In this document: one piece after another, positions 24,098 to 34,819 of the stretch
How the letters are laid out: each line of letters opens with the position of its first letter
How positions within the stretch are numbered: position 1 is the first letter of the stretch
Assembly (NCBI GenBank): GCA_028705215.1
Contig: JAQWDY010000005.1
Location: 1 to 53,530 of the forward strand
Length of the DNA: 53,530 bases
Direction: 5' to 3'
Source of the DNA: Patescibacteria group bacterium
Lineage (GTDB): Bacteria > Patescibacteriota > Patescibacteriia > Patescibacteriales > UBA12465
Translations under genes and position numbers: made by a program
The notes under the pieces: generated by a model
The model's database searches: none
What the model saw: the letters and a program-made list of their open reading frames with translations, nothing else
What the model was told of the DNA's origin: nothing

Positions 24098-25933
24098 TTA
24101 TTCAAGCGCCCCTTCTATTTCTGGCGGCGTCTTAACTTGAGAGAATTTATAAAGAGCAAAATCATGACTTATTCTTTTTGTAAATTCAAGATTTAGATTA
24201 TAGGCTAGCAATTTACGTTCATTTAGATAAGCAATATCAGCTTCATTTAAATAAAAATTATAATAATAAATTGGATAATAATTTGCTAATTTTTGGCTAG
24301 ATCGAAAGATTTCATCATTGGGCAATGTGCCCATAATAACGCGTCTTTCAGGAAAAATAAACTTATCATAATACTTTGTTATAATAATAGCCTCGTTTTC
24401 AGTTAAACTAAAAATCTCTTCCGCCGATTGCTTTTCCCTTAAATTATTATAATAAAGATGCACCAAGCCTTCTTCTGAACCAAATAAAACAAAATTTATG
24501 CTCCAGGCTGAAAAAAATAATAACACTGATATTTCAAACGCGGAAGCTACTCTTTTTCCTAAAATCTTTAATTCACCTTTAAACAAATATTTTATCGCCT
24601 TACTAAAACGAGCGATAAGTAAGGCGACAATGGGCATCATCATCAAATAAATTGGTAACCAATAACGAGTATAGGAGTTCCCTATTGTAAAACGATTAGG
24701 GTTAGGATTATCATTAAATATCCAACTTCCGTAATAAAAAATTAAAATTGTGGAGATTAGAACAAAAAGAGAAAAATAGGCTATATATTTAAAGTGCCAT
24801 TTTCGCAACAAGGAGCCTAGAATTAAAAGTGAGCCCAATAAAAACAAAAGAGAAAGCCAGGGAAACATCTCTAATATGTAATGTTGTGCCATCTGCAATG
24901 ATTGACTTTTATTAAAACCAAAATAAAAAATATTATGATAAATACTTTTTAAATAAACCGTTATATCCTGGCCCTCAACAACGGATTTTACAATTCCTGA
25001 TCCCGCTTGCGAAATATCATCTATAGATCGATTCATTTCATTGTAACCTCCGTATATCGGTGATGAATACAATAGCTGATTGTAATATATGTTTGGCAAA
25101 ATAGCTAAAAATAAACCACTAAAAATTAAAATTATTTTTGTAATACTATATCGCTTAAAATATATTAACCAAGCGAATAATAAAGCTGGCGCCAACCATA
25201 TCAACTCTGAAGTTCGGGTAATAATTCCTAATCCTAAGAAAATGCCCGCTAAAAATGAATAAAATAATTTAAGCCATGTTTCTTTTTTTAATTTAAAAGT
25301 AAAAAAGCTATATTTTTTATTTTTTATCTCACTTTCATTAACTTTATTTTCAGCAATAATTTTTAATTTTTTTCCTCTTTTTCGATTGGCTGCTAAGACT
25401 ATAAAATAAACCGCGGTTAAAACCATAACAATAAAGAGAACATTATGAAACATGCTACGCACAGTATAATAAATATAGACTGGGAAAAAAGCTAGTAAAA
25501 AAGCAGCAATAGTTCCAATTTTACGCGAAAATATTTTAGTTATCAAAAGATAGAAGATGATAATACCAAAGGCGGCAAAAAAGGGGGTTAAGAAAGGAAT
25601 TACAGCGGTGCCAAATATGGCGCCTAGGCTACCATATAATAAAATTATACCCAAAAACGAAACTGGCTTTAGCCAGCCAAAATCACTACGAAAACTACGA
25701 GGCATAACCATATTATCGCCTATTATTGCAGCTTCATCAAAATGAGCAATATCAAGCCCCCTGCTTAAACGGCTAGCAAAAAAATAATTAGCGCTTTCAT
25801 CCGGAGAAGTCCATTTTATATAATCCTTGCTCTGTGTTAAATAGTTAAAACTTGATGTTGCCACAAAAAAAACAGCTGCTAAAACCAGTATAGTAAGGAG
25901 GGACCAATTGATCTTAAATTTTTTTTTCATCAT
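24098..25933 (-). CDS. GT-C (family 39-like) membrane glycosyltransferase
   Basis: About 611 residues from the ATG at 25933. A TTG 33 nt upstream is in frame but reaches into the promoter. One N-terminal helix is followed by a first outer loop with SPDES (Asp45/Glu46 from this start), the acidic motif typical of PMT/ArnT-type enzymes. Ten or so hydrophobic helices follow, then a C-terminal soluble domain (about 480-610). Such enzymes transfer sugars from polyprenyl phosphate to proteins or lipids outside the membrane. Donor and acceptor are unknown. It starts an operon with miaB and miaA. Confidence 0.75.
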   Translation of the reverse strand: MMKKKFKINWSLLTILVLAAVFFVATSSFNYLTQSKDYIKWTSPDESANYFFASRLSRGLDIAHFDEAAIIGDNMVMPRSFRSDFGWLKPVSFLGIILLYGSLGAIFGTAVIPFLTPFFAAFGIIIFYLLITKIFSRKIGTIAAFLLAFFPVYIYYTVRSMFHNVLFIVMVLTAVYFIVLAANRKRGKKLKIIAENKVNESEIKNKKYSFFTFKLKKETWLKLFYSFLAGIFLGLGIITRTSELIWLAPALLFAWLIYFKRYSITKIILIFSGLFLAILPNIYYNQLLYSSPIYGGYNEMNRSIDDISQAGSGIVKSVVEGQDITVYLKSIYHNIFYFGFNKSQSLQMAQHYILEMFPWLSLLFLLGSLLILGSLLRKWHFKYIAYFSLFVLISTILIFYYGSWIFNDNPNPNRFTIGNSYTRYWLPIYLMMMPIVALLIARFSKAIKYLFKGELKILGKRVASAFEISVLLFFSAWSINFVLFGSEEGLVHLYYNNLREKQSAEEIFSLTENEAIIITKYYDKFIFPERRVIMGTLPNDEIFRSSQKLANYYPIYYYNFYLNEADIAYLNERKLLAYNLNLEFTKRISHDFALYKFSQVKTPPEIEGALE

Positions 25934-25956
25934 TTTAATGTTAGCCGAAATTACCA

Positions 25957-25980
25957 ATTTTAGCAAGAATTTGCTATCAT
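25957..25980. promoter_or_regulatory. Back-to-back extended -10 promoters
   Basis: TGCTAAAAT on the minus strand (25965-25957) faces away from TGCTATCAT on the plus strand (25972-25980), separated by 6 bp. Both lack a -35. The plus-strand ATG is only 10 nt beyond its -10, so that transcript is almost leaderless. Confidence 0.5.
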
Positions 25981-25989
25981 ATTATTATT

Positions 25990-27981
25990 ATGAAAAAGTT
26001 GCCAAAATATCTTAATATTTTAAAAATTAATGACTTATTATTAATATTTTTAAGTCTTTTTATTTTTTTTTCTAGTCTTTTGTACTGGTTTACAAGTTTT
26101 AGTTTTTTACTTCTTATCATCTCATTTTTTTTAACTACAGTTAGCTTAATTGTCCTCAATAAATATCAACTTTTACCTTCTAGAGAAAAAATTAAATCAA
26201 AATCTAATCAAATTAACAAAAAAAACAAACTCCTACTATTAGCCTTCTTCTTATTTTTTGGCGCAGCTATCTTGGAACTAATGATTAACGCAACAGGTAA
26301 ATCTCTAATCTCGCCCTGGGAAGTAGTTGGCGCTCATTTCTTTTTCTTTTATGTCTTATCGCTAGTATCACTATTTTTTATCATCAAAGAAAATGTTCTA
26401 ACAAAAAAAACAAATCTACTTCTTATTTCCATCCATCTCTTCCTTAGTCTCAGTGTTGCTTTAATTATCTATCGTCTCGGCTATGGCTTTGATCCTTTCA
26501 TTCATCAAGGGGCCATGGAAATGATTGCCAAAGAAGGAGAAATTAATCCTAAAACACCATATTACCTAGGTCAATACAATTTAATTGTCTCATTAAATTA
26601 CTTAAGCGGCATCTCAATTGCTTTTTTAAACAAAATTCTTGTTCCCTTACTCGCTGCATTTTTATTACCATCAACTGTCGCTAATTTACTACGGAAAATT
26701 ATTAACCACTCAACAGAAAAAAAGGAATTAATAGTACACTACAGCACTATTATCGCGACTGCCTTAGCTTTTAGTCTTTTTATCGTTACTACTCCTCAGA
26801 ATTTAAGTTATTTATTTTTAATTATCGCCATCTTCTCTGGCCTAGGAGAAGAAAGGCCCACCAAAACCCTAATTTTTGCCTTAGCAACGGCCGCCATACA
26901 CCCCATATCCGGGATTCCCGCCTTCATTTGGAGTGGCTGGCTACTATTTAAAGCCTATAGACATCGCCTTTCTACTAAAGGACAAAAGATAATTTCAGCA
27001 ACCTTGCTTTATCTGGGCGCCGTCATTATTCCCCTAGCCCTTTTTATTAGCAGTGGCGCAAAAATAATCAATCTAAAATTTTCTTTTAACAAAATTTTTC
27101 TCCCATTAAACAATATTATCAGCTACAAATATGCAGGAAGTGAAGACTGGCTTTTAAATCTTACCTATTTATTATTTAACAACTATTCCCTTTTGCTTTT
27201 CATTCTAATTATTTCTGGTATTATTATTTTTCAACGAAATCGCGGCGATTTGCGCGCTTCAAGCCTGAAAAACTATTCTTGGCGAGGATTGTTAAACGTT
27301 AATATTTCTTTAGTTATTGCCTATATTTTAAGTGTTCAAATAAATTTTCCTGAATTAATAAATTATGAACAGGGTGATTTCGCCAATCGCATACTGATTA
27401 TTATTTTACTTTTTTTGTCACCCTTTGCTCTTATTACTATTGCCCAACTATTAAAAAAAATAATCCTCTACCATAAACCTGCGTTAAAAATATGGTTTTT
27501 GATACTTGCATTATTTTTTATTAGCGCATCTTTATATCTTGCTTATCCTCGAATTGATAAATATCATAATTCCCGCGGTTACAGCACCAGTGATAATGAT
27601 ATAGAGGCAGTTAAAACTGTTGCCGGAATAGCGCAAAATAATAAATACATAGTACTGGCAAATCAACAAGTTTCTGCCGCCGCTCTTAAAAGTTTTGGTT
27701 TTGATAATTACTACCCCTCCGAATATGGCCCGATTTTTTTCTATCCGATACCAACTGGTGGCACTCTCTATCAATACTATTTAGACATGGTTTATAAAAG
27801 CCCCAGCCGTGATACTATGCAACAAGCAATGGCACTAGTTGGGGCTAAAGAAGCTTATTTAATTATTAACTCCTATTGGAATGATAGTGGCAAAATTATC
27901 AAAGCAGCTAAATTAAGCGCCGATAATTATTTCGAAATTGGCAATAAAGACATCTTTATTTTTCAGTATAAAAACTACTAA
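25990..27981 (+). CDS. Polytopic membrane protein, GT-C-like, function unknown (663 aa)
   Basis: 663 residues with about 12 hydrophobic helices and a soluble C-terminal domain (about 520-663). The conspicuous outer-loop motif YGFDPFIHQGA (Asp168) recalls the acidic first-loop motifs of GT-C glycosyltransferases, but helices precede it that such enzymes usually lack. I cannot name a family. It is transcribed divergently from the GT39-like gene and shares a 56-bp promoter region with it. Its stop codon overlaps that of the DUF3160 gene by 4 bp, with no terminator between them. Envelope glycan or lipid processing is plausible but unproven. Confidence 0.65.
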   Translation: MKKLPKYLNILKINDLLLIFLSLFIFFSSLLYWFTSFSFLLLIISFFLTTVSLIVLNKYQLLPSREKIKSKSNQINKKNKLLLLAFFLFFGAAILELMINATGKSLISPWEVVGAHFFFFYVLSLVSLFFIIKENVLTKKTNLLLISIHLFLSLSVALIIYRLGYGFDPFIHQGAMEMIAKEGEINPKTPYYLGQYNLIVSLNYLSGISIAFLNKILVPLLAAFLLPSTVANLLRKIINHSTEKKELIVHYSTIIATALAFSLFIVTTPQNLSYLFLIIAIFSGLGEERPTKTLIFALATAAIHPISGIPAFIWSGWLLFKAYRHRLSTKGQKIISATLLYLGAVIIPLALFISSGAKIINLKFSFNKIFLPLNNIISYKYAGSEDWLLNLTYLLFNNYSLLLFILIISGIIIFQRNRGDLRASSLKNYSWRGLLNVNISLVIAYILSVQINFPELINYEQGDFANRILIIILLFLSPFALITIAQLLKKIILYHKPALKIWFLILALFFISASLYLAYPRIDKYHNSRGYSTSDNDIEAVKTVAGIAQNNKYIVLANQQVSAAALKSFGFDNYYPSEYGPIFFYPIPTGGTLYQYYLDMVYKSPSRDTMQQAMALVGAKEAYLIINSYWNDSGKIIKAAKLSADNYFEIGNKDIFIFQYKNY

Positions 27982-30338
27982 CGCTTTTCTTGATAATCCC
28001 AAATAGGCCCAATTACGATTATTTTTTGCCCCTCCTGTTGATGGACTATAGCCAATAACTTTAGTCTTCTTAAATCAAGTTCCAAGCCTCTTCGTGCTTG
28101 GGAATTGAATTTTAAAACATTATCATTGATGCTACTTTGACTAACTTGAAACTTCATTGCAAAATCTCTAATATTTTGTCCATCTTTTTCATTTAATTTC
28201 TCCCCTCTTAATTCTTTTTTAATAATATCACGAATCATATTTAAATCTTCATCAACAGCACGCATCACTTGAGCGGCTAAATTAGTTTCGCGATTTAAAT
28301 TAAGCGCATGAAACATTTCTGAAACCATTTGATTGGTGGCTAATAATTCATTAACTAAATCAAGATTAGGCTCAACATAGGCATTCTCACCATAGTTAAA
28401 ATACTCTCCCAAAGTTTGCCCCTCAAAAACTGGAGTAAGGGATAATTCATCAAGTGGTAGCTGAAGGTTAGCCCAAGCAGAAACAGCGCTATTAATTTCC
28501 CGCTTTTCCCACTTAGAAGATTGAGCAAAAATCGGCATCTTCTTCTTATCAGAAATCATCTTATTCATTTGAGAAATTGTAGTCCAATAATTAGAGGTGT
28601 GCCACATTCCATCTCTATCAATTTGGTCTTTTAAAATAGTTGCTTCACGCTGATAATTTAAATAACTAGCATTTTCTATAAAGACCTCATTATTATCAAG
28701 CGGTATTACTAGATTTGCAATATCTAAAGAAAAGCCGTTACAACGTACAATTTGATTAGATATTTCACAGGCGGTAAGATTGCTATCACCTACTTTTGTG
28801 CCAATATAATTTCCTACTGCCGGATAAGTTAAACGTTTAAAAATATAGTCATTAGGCCAATAAGGTCCAGTTAACATTTTAAAACCAAGCAATCTTTTAT
28901 TAGCCAGGTTGTTTTTATCAATTGCCCCTCTTATTTCTGAAAAGTTATAGGCTAATAATTCTTCTTTTAGTTTATCCAAATTATCCATAGCTTCCGGATT
29001 TTTATCATCAAAAAGTACCTCTATATCATAGTCTTTATCAAAAACAGCAATTAAAGCATCGCGGAAATCAACATAATCTATTTCCTCGCGCAAGCCTTGA
29101 AAAAAAGCCATTAGTTTATAAATCATAGCCCAGCCTCCTTTTAAACTATCGCGATTAGAAAAATCTGTTGATATTAAGCTCGCTGCAATCATACTTAAAC
29201 GCCAATCTTCTTGGTCAAGCAAACAATCTGAACAATTGCCATTATTATACTCTAAAGGAAATAAAGAGTTCAACCAAGTTGAAGCTAAATAAAAATTATT
29301 TAATTTAGCATCAGAGCGATAATCTGTCGGCACAGAAAATTCCTTATAATCACGGACATAAAGAAGATTAGGAGACTTAGCGGTCTCACGGGCTGCTCGA
29401 ATAAGCTGGACCTCTCTTAAAACGTCATCACGTAGATAAGGTGGAGGATTAAAGTAAAATGTTTCAACATCGCCTTCGGTAAACTTTGTTTTATCCTCAA
29501 TCGCCCCTTTTATCGCAATCTGATCAGGGGCCGGTTTCAATAACTCCAGAGAAACCGCAAAAAAGGCCATTTCCATTCTTTGTCCTTCTAAAATAGCATC
29601 ATTTACATTACCAATTGCTGCTAAGCGTGATTCATAACGATTTTTTGATATTTCATAAAGCTCCTTATTAATTCGCCAAAGATTATCATAAAAAACAGTT
29701 TCTTCTATGCCCTTAAACACCTGTTTGAACATGTTCTGTTGATAATAAACTAGAAAATCAGAAGTTATTAAAAAAGGAATTTGCCTTTCTTCTAAACGAC
29801 TATATAGACTATAGAAATCATTTGCCTCATTTAACCAAGGATTTTCTAATATTGCAAAACCGTCATTATTTAAATCATCAATAACTGGATCTAAGTTTAT
29901 TTTTCGAGAAAGATCGTAATAATTCATGCCATCAATTTTAACATTAAGTGGCAATTCATAGTCATCTATATTTAAATTAATATCATCCTTTATTGGTTTA
30001 TAGAAATCAGAAAATGACAGATATTCAATTTGAGCATCACTTAAATTAGAGTATTCGGTATCAGTATCATCATTTTCTCCTTCTCCGTTCAAATTGGGCA
30101 GGGTGGCATTTTCTGGGGCCACATTTTCAACTTCATCATTTTCATTAATAACAATGGGGTCAATTTTTGCCTCTTTTTTTTGTATTATGATAAAAATTAC
30201 TAGACCAACAATGACTAATAGAGAAATGCCAGCAATTAAAAATAACCACTTTTTATTATTACGTGGTGGTTCATCATTTGAAGTGACATATTTCGACTCT
30301 TGATTAGAATCTATAATTGTAGCCTCATCAGAAAACAT
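27978..30338 (-). CDS. DUF3160-domain membrane-anchored protein (786 aa)
   Basis: A cytoplasmic N terminus (1-30), one membrane helix (31-52), an acidic linker (55-95), and a long extracytoplasmic domain of the DUF3160 type: GFAILENPW, then IPFLITSDFLVYYQQNMF, and near the end SLTPVFEGQTLGEYFNYGENAYVEPNLDLVNELL. The biochemical function of DUF3160 is unknown. The C terminus (GQKIIVIGPIWDYQEKR) runs into the tail of the opposing gene. It follows mltG by 6 nt in an operon with mltG and a cytidylyltransferase, which suggests a cell-wall or surface role. Confidence 0.8.
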   Translation of the reverse strand: MFSDEATIIDSNQESKYVTSNDEPPRNNKKWLFLIAGISLLVIVGLVIFIIIQKKEAKIDPIVINENDEVENVAPENATLPNLNGEGENDDTDTEYSNLSDAQIEYLSFSDFYKPIKDDINLNIDDYELPLNVKIDGMNYYDLSRKINLDPVIDDLNNDGFAILENPWLNEANDFYSLYSRLEERQIPFLITSDFLVYYQQNMFKQVFKGIEETVFYDNLWRINKELYEISKNRYESRLAAIGNVNDAILEGQRMEMAFFAVSLELLKPAPDQIAIKGAIEDKTKFTEGDVETFYFNPPPYLRDDVLREVQLIRAARETAKSPNLLYVRDYKEFSVPTDYRSDAKLNNFYLASTWLNSLFPLEYNNGNCSDCLLDQEDWRLSMIAASLISTDFSNRDSLKGGWAMIYKLMAFFQGLREEIDYVDFRDALIAVFDKDYDIEVLFDDKNPEAMDNLDKLKEELLAYNFSEIRGAIDKNNLANKRLLGFKMLTGPYWPNDYIFKRLTYPAVGNYIGTKVGDSNLTACEISNQIVRCNGFSLDIANLVIPLDNNEVFIENASYLNYQREATILKDQIDRDGMWHTSNYWTTISQMNKMISDKKKMPIFAQSSKWEKREINSAVSAWANLQLPLDELSLTPVFEGQTLGEYFNYGENAYVEPNLDLVNELLATNQMVSEMFHALNLNRETNLAAQVMRAVDEDLNMIRDIIKKELRGEKLNEKDGQNIRDFAMKFQVSQSSINDNVLKFNSQARRGLELDLRRLKLLAIVHQQEGQKIIVIGPIWDYQEKR

Positions 30339-30344
30339 GTTTTT

Positions 30345-31274
30345 TTATTTTAAATACTTATACTTATTATTTAAATGCTCTTGATAAGTTTTAGCGTAAT
30401 AAATATTTCTTCCTTTTAAATCGGTAAGAAAATAATTGTAATCGCTTTCAATTGGATAAATAGCTGCCTCTATTGCTCTTATCCCTGGATTACAAATTGG
30501 AGTCGGCGGCAAACCTCTGTATTTGTAGCTATTATATGGCGTATCGACTAAAAGCTCTTCTCCGCTATGCGCTGGGTTTGTATCTTTAAACCAGTACGAT
30601 AAAGTCGCGTCTGATTCAAGCGCTTGACCAATTGCTAGCCTACCCCAAAAAATACCTGACACAATTCGCGCGTCCTTATTTTCCGGATCAGAATAATCTA
30701 TTGGCGCCTCTTTTTCTATCAATGAGGCCATAGTAATTATTTCATATATACTTTTGCCCTGACGAGCAATCTCTTCCCTTAATTCTGGTCTTAACTTTTT
30801 ATCAAAATTCTCCAGCATCTTTACTATCACATCTTCAGTATTAGCGGAAGCATAAACACGATAAGTGTCTGGAAAAAGAAAGCCTTCTAAGCTGTAATAT
30901 TCTGGCTTATCTGCTAAAAAAGCGAAACGCTCAGAAAAATCCATCGGATACGTGCCCCCTTTGCGATAATCAACCTTTGCTTTACCCACTAAAGAATTAA
31001 AATCAGATTCTGCAAAACCAAGTTCAACTAAATAGTCTCTAACATCTTCTATTGTCCAACCTTCTAATATCTTTAAAGTTTTCTCTTCTTTATAAACTAT
31101 AGGACTAGGGGCCTGTCTTTGTTCGCGTTCGCTTATCATGTCAGTGATAAAGCGTGGAAACATTTCTTTATTAGGCCTGATAAAACGATGATATATTAAA
31201 CGAAAATTCACAACAATAATAAGAATAATCACTAATCCCAAAAACCAAAATATTTTTTTTCGACTAATTTTCAT
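30345..31274 (-). CDS. mltG: Endolytic murein transglycosylase MltG
   Basis: 309 residues of the YceG/MltG family. An N-terminal membrane helix (8-24) is followed by a LysM-like region (about 65-105, LKILEGWTIEDVRDYL) and the catalytic domain. The catalytic Glu is in MASLIEKEA (Glu187), and DTPYNSYKYRGLPPTPICNPG is the conserved product-site segment. It cleaves nascent glycan strands at the outer membrane face and so sets strand length. Slightly shorter than E. coli MltG (340). It lies between a cytidylyltransferase-like gene and the DUF3160 gene. Confidence 0.94.
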   Translation of the reverse strand: MKISRKKIFWFLGLVIILIIVVNFRLIYHRFIRPNKEMFPRFITDMISEREQRQAPSPIVYKEEKTLKILEGWTIEDVRDYLVELGFAESDFNSLVGKAKVDYRKGGTYPMDFSERFAFLADKPEYYSLEGFLFPDTYRVYASANTEDVIVKMLENFDKKLRPELREEIARQGKSIYEIITMASLIEKEAPIDYSDPENKDARIVSGIFWGRLAIGQALESDATLSYWFKDTNPAHSGEELLVDTPYNSYKYRGLPPTPICNPGIRAIEAAIYPIESDYNYFLTDLKGRNIYYAKTYQEHLNNKYKYLK

Positions 31275-31284
31275 TATATTAATT

Positions 31285-31743
31285 TTATTTTTTTATTTTC
31301 TTAGTTGCCGCTGCCTGTGCAATCATTTTCGAACTAGCTCTGATTTTACGCCCCAAGCCATCAACCATTTTTATTCCCATTTTTTCACATATTGGATACT
31401 CTGGCACATCATTTATATTTTTTCTATCTCCACCATTGGCAAAAATGTCAGGATTAATTATTTTCAAAGATTTACATACTGACTTATCCCTATCTACAGC
31501 TAAAAACACCTCATCAACATCACGCAGAGCCCCTATTATTCGAACTCTATCAGCCGCTGACATAAAAGGGACGCTTCCTTTGATTTTTACCTGATAATCA
31601 TTATTAACAATCGCCACTAATTTATCACCCAATTTTTTGGCTTTTTCTATCATTTCTATATGCCCCACATGAAGTGGGTTAAAATAACCGGAAACAGCAA
31701 CTACAATTGGTTTCTTTTTTTTTATTTTTTTAGAGTTTATCAT
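31285..31743 (-). CDS. Cytidylyltransferase-like nucleotidyltransferase (152 aa)
   Basis: A small nucleotidyltransferase of the HxGH class. SGYFNPLHVGHIEMIEKAK holds the HVGH motif, GGDRKNIND is the second nucleotide-binding segment, and RASSKMI replaces the ISTS-type motif. It resembles glycerol-3-phosphate cytidylyltransferase (TagD) and the C-terminal half of RfaE/HldE, so it probably activates a phosphorylated alcohol or sugar with CTP or ATP. The C terminus is basic (AAATKKIKK). As first gene of an operon with mltG it may supply an envelope precursor. Substrate unknown. Confidence 0.78.
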   Translation of the reverse strand: MINSKKIKKKKPIVVAVSGYFNPLHVGHIEMIEKAKKLGDKLVAIVNNDYQVKIKGSVPFMSAADRVRIIGALRDVDEVFLAVDRDKSVCKSLKIINPDIFANGGDRKNINDVPEYPICEKMGIKMVDGLGRKIRASSKMIAQAAATKKIKK

Positions 31744-31772
31744 AATATACTAACTATTTTATTATTGATTTA

Positions 31773-31781
31773 ATTATAACA
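31773..31781 (-). promoter_or_regulatory. Extended -10 promoter of the mltG operon
   Basis: TGTTATAAT on the minus strand, a consensus extended -10, 30 nt before the first ATG of the operon. Confidence 0.55.
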
Positions 31782-31806
31782 AAAAATCACTTAAATTAAA
31801 ACCAAA

Positions 31807-31835
31807 AAAAGACCTGTTTAAAAAGCAGGTCTTTT
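31807..31835 (-). terminator. Terminator downstream of groEL
   Basis: AAAAGACCTG / CAGGTCTTTT, a 10-bp hairpin with a 9-nt loop. It ends the groESL transcript before the mltG operon promoter. Confidence 0.85.
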
Positions 31836-31855
31836 CCGATATTCTTTATTTTAAT

Positions 31856-33526
<1,671 letters not shown>

Positions 33527-33538
33527 TTATAAATTTAA

Positions 33539-33829
33539 TTATCCTAAAATCGCTACTATGTCGTTTTCACTTAAAACAAGATAGTCTTCATTTTCAATTT
33601 TTATCTCATCGGGTGAATATTTTTTAAAAATTACCTTATCGCCAACTTTTACCGACATCTTTATAAGATTTCCTTGTTCTGTCATTTTGCCGGGACCACA
33701 GGCTATGATTTCTCCTTTTTCTGGTCTTTCTTTTTCATTGGTTTCAGGCAAAACTATTCCTGATTTAGTGACTTCTTCAACCTTTAATGGTTTAACAATT
33801 ACGTTGTTAGATAATGGTTGTACTTTCAT
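33539..33829 (-). CDS. groES: Co-chaperonin GroES
   Basis: 96 residues, the normal length. VQPLSNNVIVKPLKVEEVTK starts the fold. The mobile loop that contacts GroEL is KSGIVLPETNEKERPEKG, and GDKVIFKKYSPDEIKI precedes a conserved end (ENDIVAIL). It caps GroEL rings during folding. It is the first gene of the bicistronic groESL operon. Its leader contains the CIRCE element downstream of a near-consensus promoter, so it is heat-inducible through HrcA. Confidence 0.99.
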   Translation of the reverse strand: MKVQPLSNNVIVKPLKVEEVTKSGIVLPETNEKERPEKGEIIACGPGKMTEQGNLIKMSVKVGDKVIFKKYSPDEIKIENEDYLVLSENDIVAILG

Positions 33830-33857
33830 ATTTTTAGCTTAAATTAAATAATTTATA

Positions 33858-33884
33858 TTAGCAATCAAGACCATTGAGTGCTAA
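33858..33884 (-). promoter_or_regulatory. CIRCE operator in the groES leader
   Basis: TTAGCAATC, 9-nt spacer, GAGTGCTAA: the CIRCE inverted repeat (TTAGCACTC-N9-GAGTGCTAA) with a single mismatch in one arm. It sits just downstream of the promoter -10, where bound HrcA would block initiation. Confidence 0.93.
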
Positions 33885-33894
33885 TTCTGTTATT

Positions 33895-33923
33895 ATTTTA
33901 GCCCTTTGCCATTAGTCTGTCAA
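33895..33923 (-). promoter_or_regulatory. groESL promoter
   Basis: Minus strand: perfect TTGACA (33923-33918), exactly 17 bp, TAAAAT (33900-33895). The start point would fall just before the CIRCE element. Confidence 0.85.
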
Positions 33924-33987
33924 GATATAAGCCAAAGCCTTTATTTATTATTAAATTTTAGGTAAAATTAAAATATAACAAAAAAAT

Positions 33988-34773
33988 ATGACAATTTTTC
34001 AATCTATTATTCTTGGGCTCATTGAAGGCCTAACTGAATTTTTACCCATCTCTTCAACCGCCCATCTTATCATTGCCTCAACTTGGTTAAAAATTCCCGA
34101 AAGCGAGTTTCTTAAAAACTTTCTAATTTCTATTCAACTTGGCGCCATTTTATCAGTAGCTGTTTTATATTTTAAAACTCTAATCAAAAGTCCGCGCCTG
34201 ATTCTAAAAATTGCTGCCGCCTTTATCCCTACCTCTATTATTGGACTTGCTTCCTATAAATTAGTAAAGAATCTATTTATGGAAAGCTTATTTATTATTG
34301 CTATTGCTTTAATTGTCGGTGGTGTAATTTTAATTATCCTTGAAAAAAGATTTTCTTTAAAAAATAAAGAAAAAAATGAAGCCGAAGGGGGGCTGGCAAC
34401 CATAAGTTATAGGCAATCAGCTCTAATTGGTATATTTCAAGCCCTAGCGGTTATTCCTGGAGTTTCTCGCTCCGCCGCTACCATCATGGGGGGGTTGTCA
34501 CTTGGTATAAGCCGCAAAAATATAGTCGAATTTTCCTTTTTACTAGCACTACCTACTATGGCTGCTGCTACCGGTTATGACTTATACAAATCACCACCAG
34601 CATTTTCTCCGGAAGAAATTACTGTTTGGATAATCGGTCTTATCGTTTCTTTTGTAACCGCAATTTTAGGGATTAAATTTTTCCTTAAATTTATTAAGAA
34701 AAATAATTTCATTTCCTTTGGCTGGTATCGAATTATTATTGGTTTAATTGTCTTAAGTTATTTATTTATCTAA
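33988..34773 (+). CDS. uppP: Undecaprenyl-diphosphate phosphatase UppP (BacA)
   Basis: 261 residues, all membrane helices. The two active-site motifs are EGLTEFLPISSTAHL (13-27; Glu17 and Ser/His) and PGVSRSAATIMGGL in the second half (with the essential Arg). It removes a phosphate from undecaprenyl pyrophosphate so the lipid carrier can be reused for peptidoglycan and surface glycans. Transcribed divergently from groESL and converging on the ATP synthase operon, with a shared terminator. Confidence 0.96.
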   Translation: MTIFQSIILGLIEGLTEFLPISSTAHLIIASTWLKIPESEFLKNFLISIQLGAILSVAVLYFKTLIKSPRLILKIAAAFIPTSIIGLASYKLVKNLFMESLFIIAIALIVGGVILIILEKRFSLKNKEKNEAEGGLATISYRQSALIGIFQALAVIPGVSRSAATIMGGLSLGISRKNIVEFSFLLALPTMAAATGYDLYKSPPAFSPEEITVWIIGLIVSFVTAILGIKFFLKFIKKNNFISFGWYRIIIGLIVLSYLFI

Positions 34774-34780
34774 AGACGAA

Positions 34781-34810
34781 AAAAAAGAACTTCTTATAAG
34801 TTCTTTTTTT
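34781..34810 (+). terminator. Bidirectional terminator between uppP and atpC
   Basis: AAAAAAGAACTT / AAGTTCTTTTTT, a 12-bp hairpin with a 5-nt loop, ending both the uppP transcript and the opposing ATP synthase operon. Confidence 0.9.
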
Positions 34811-34819
34811 GTTACATTC

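Noticed and set aside
33858-33884. The groES inverted repeat as a terminator
   Set aside because: It matches the CIRCE consensus with a 9-nt spacer and lies between promoter and start codon, with no U run.
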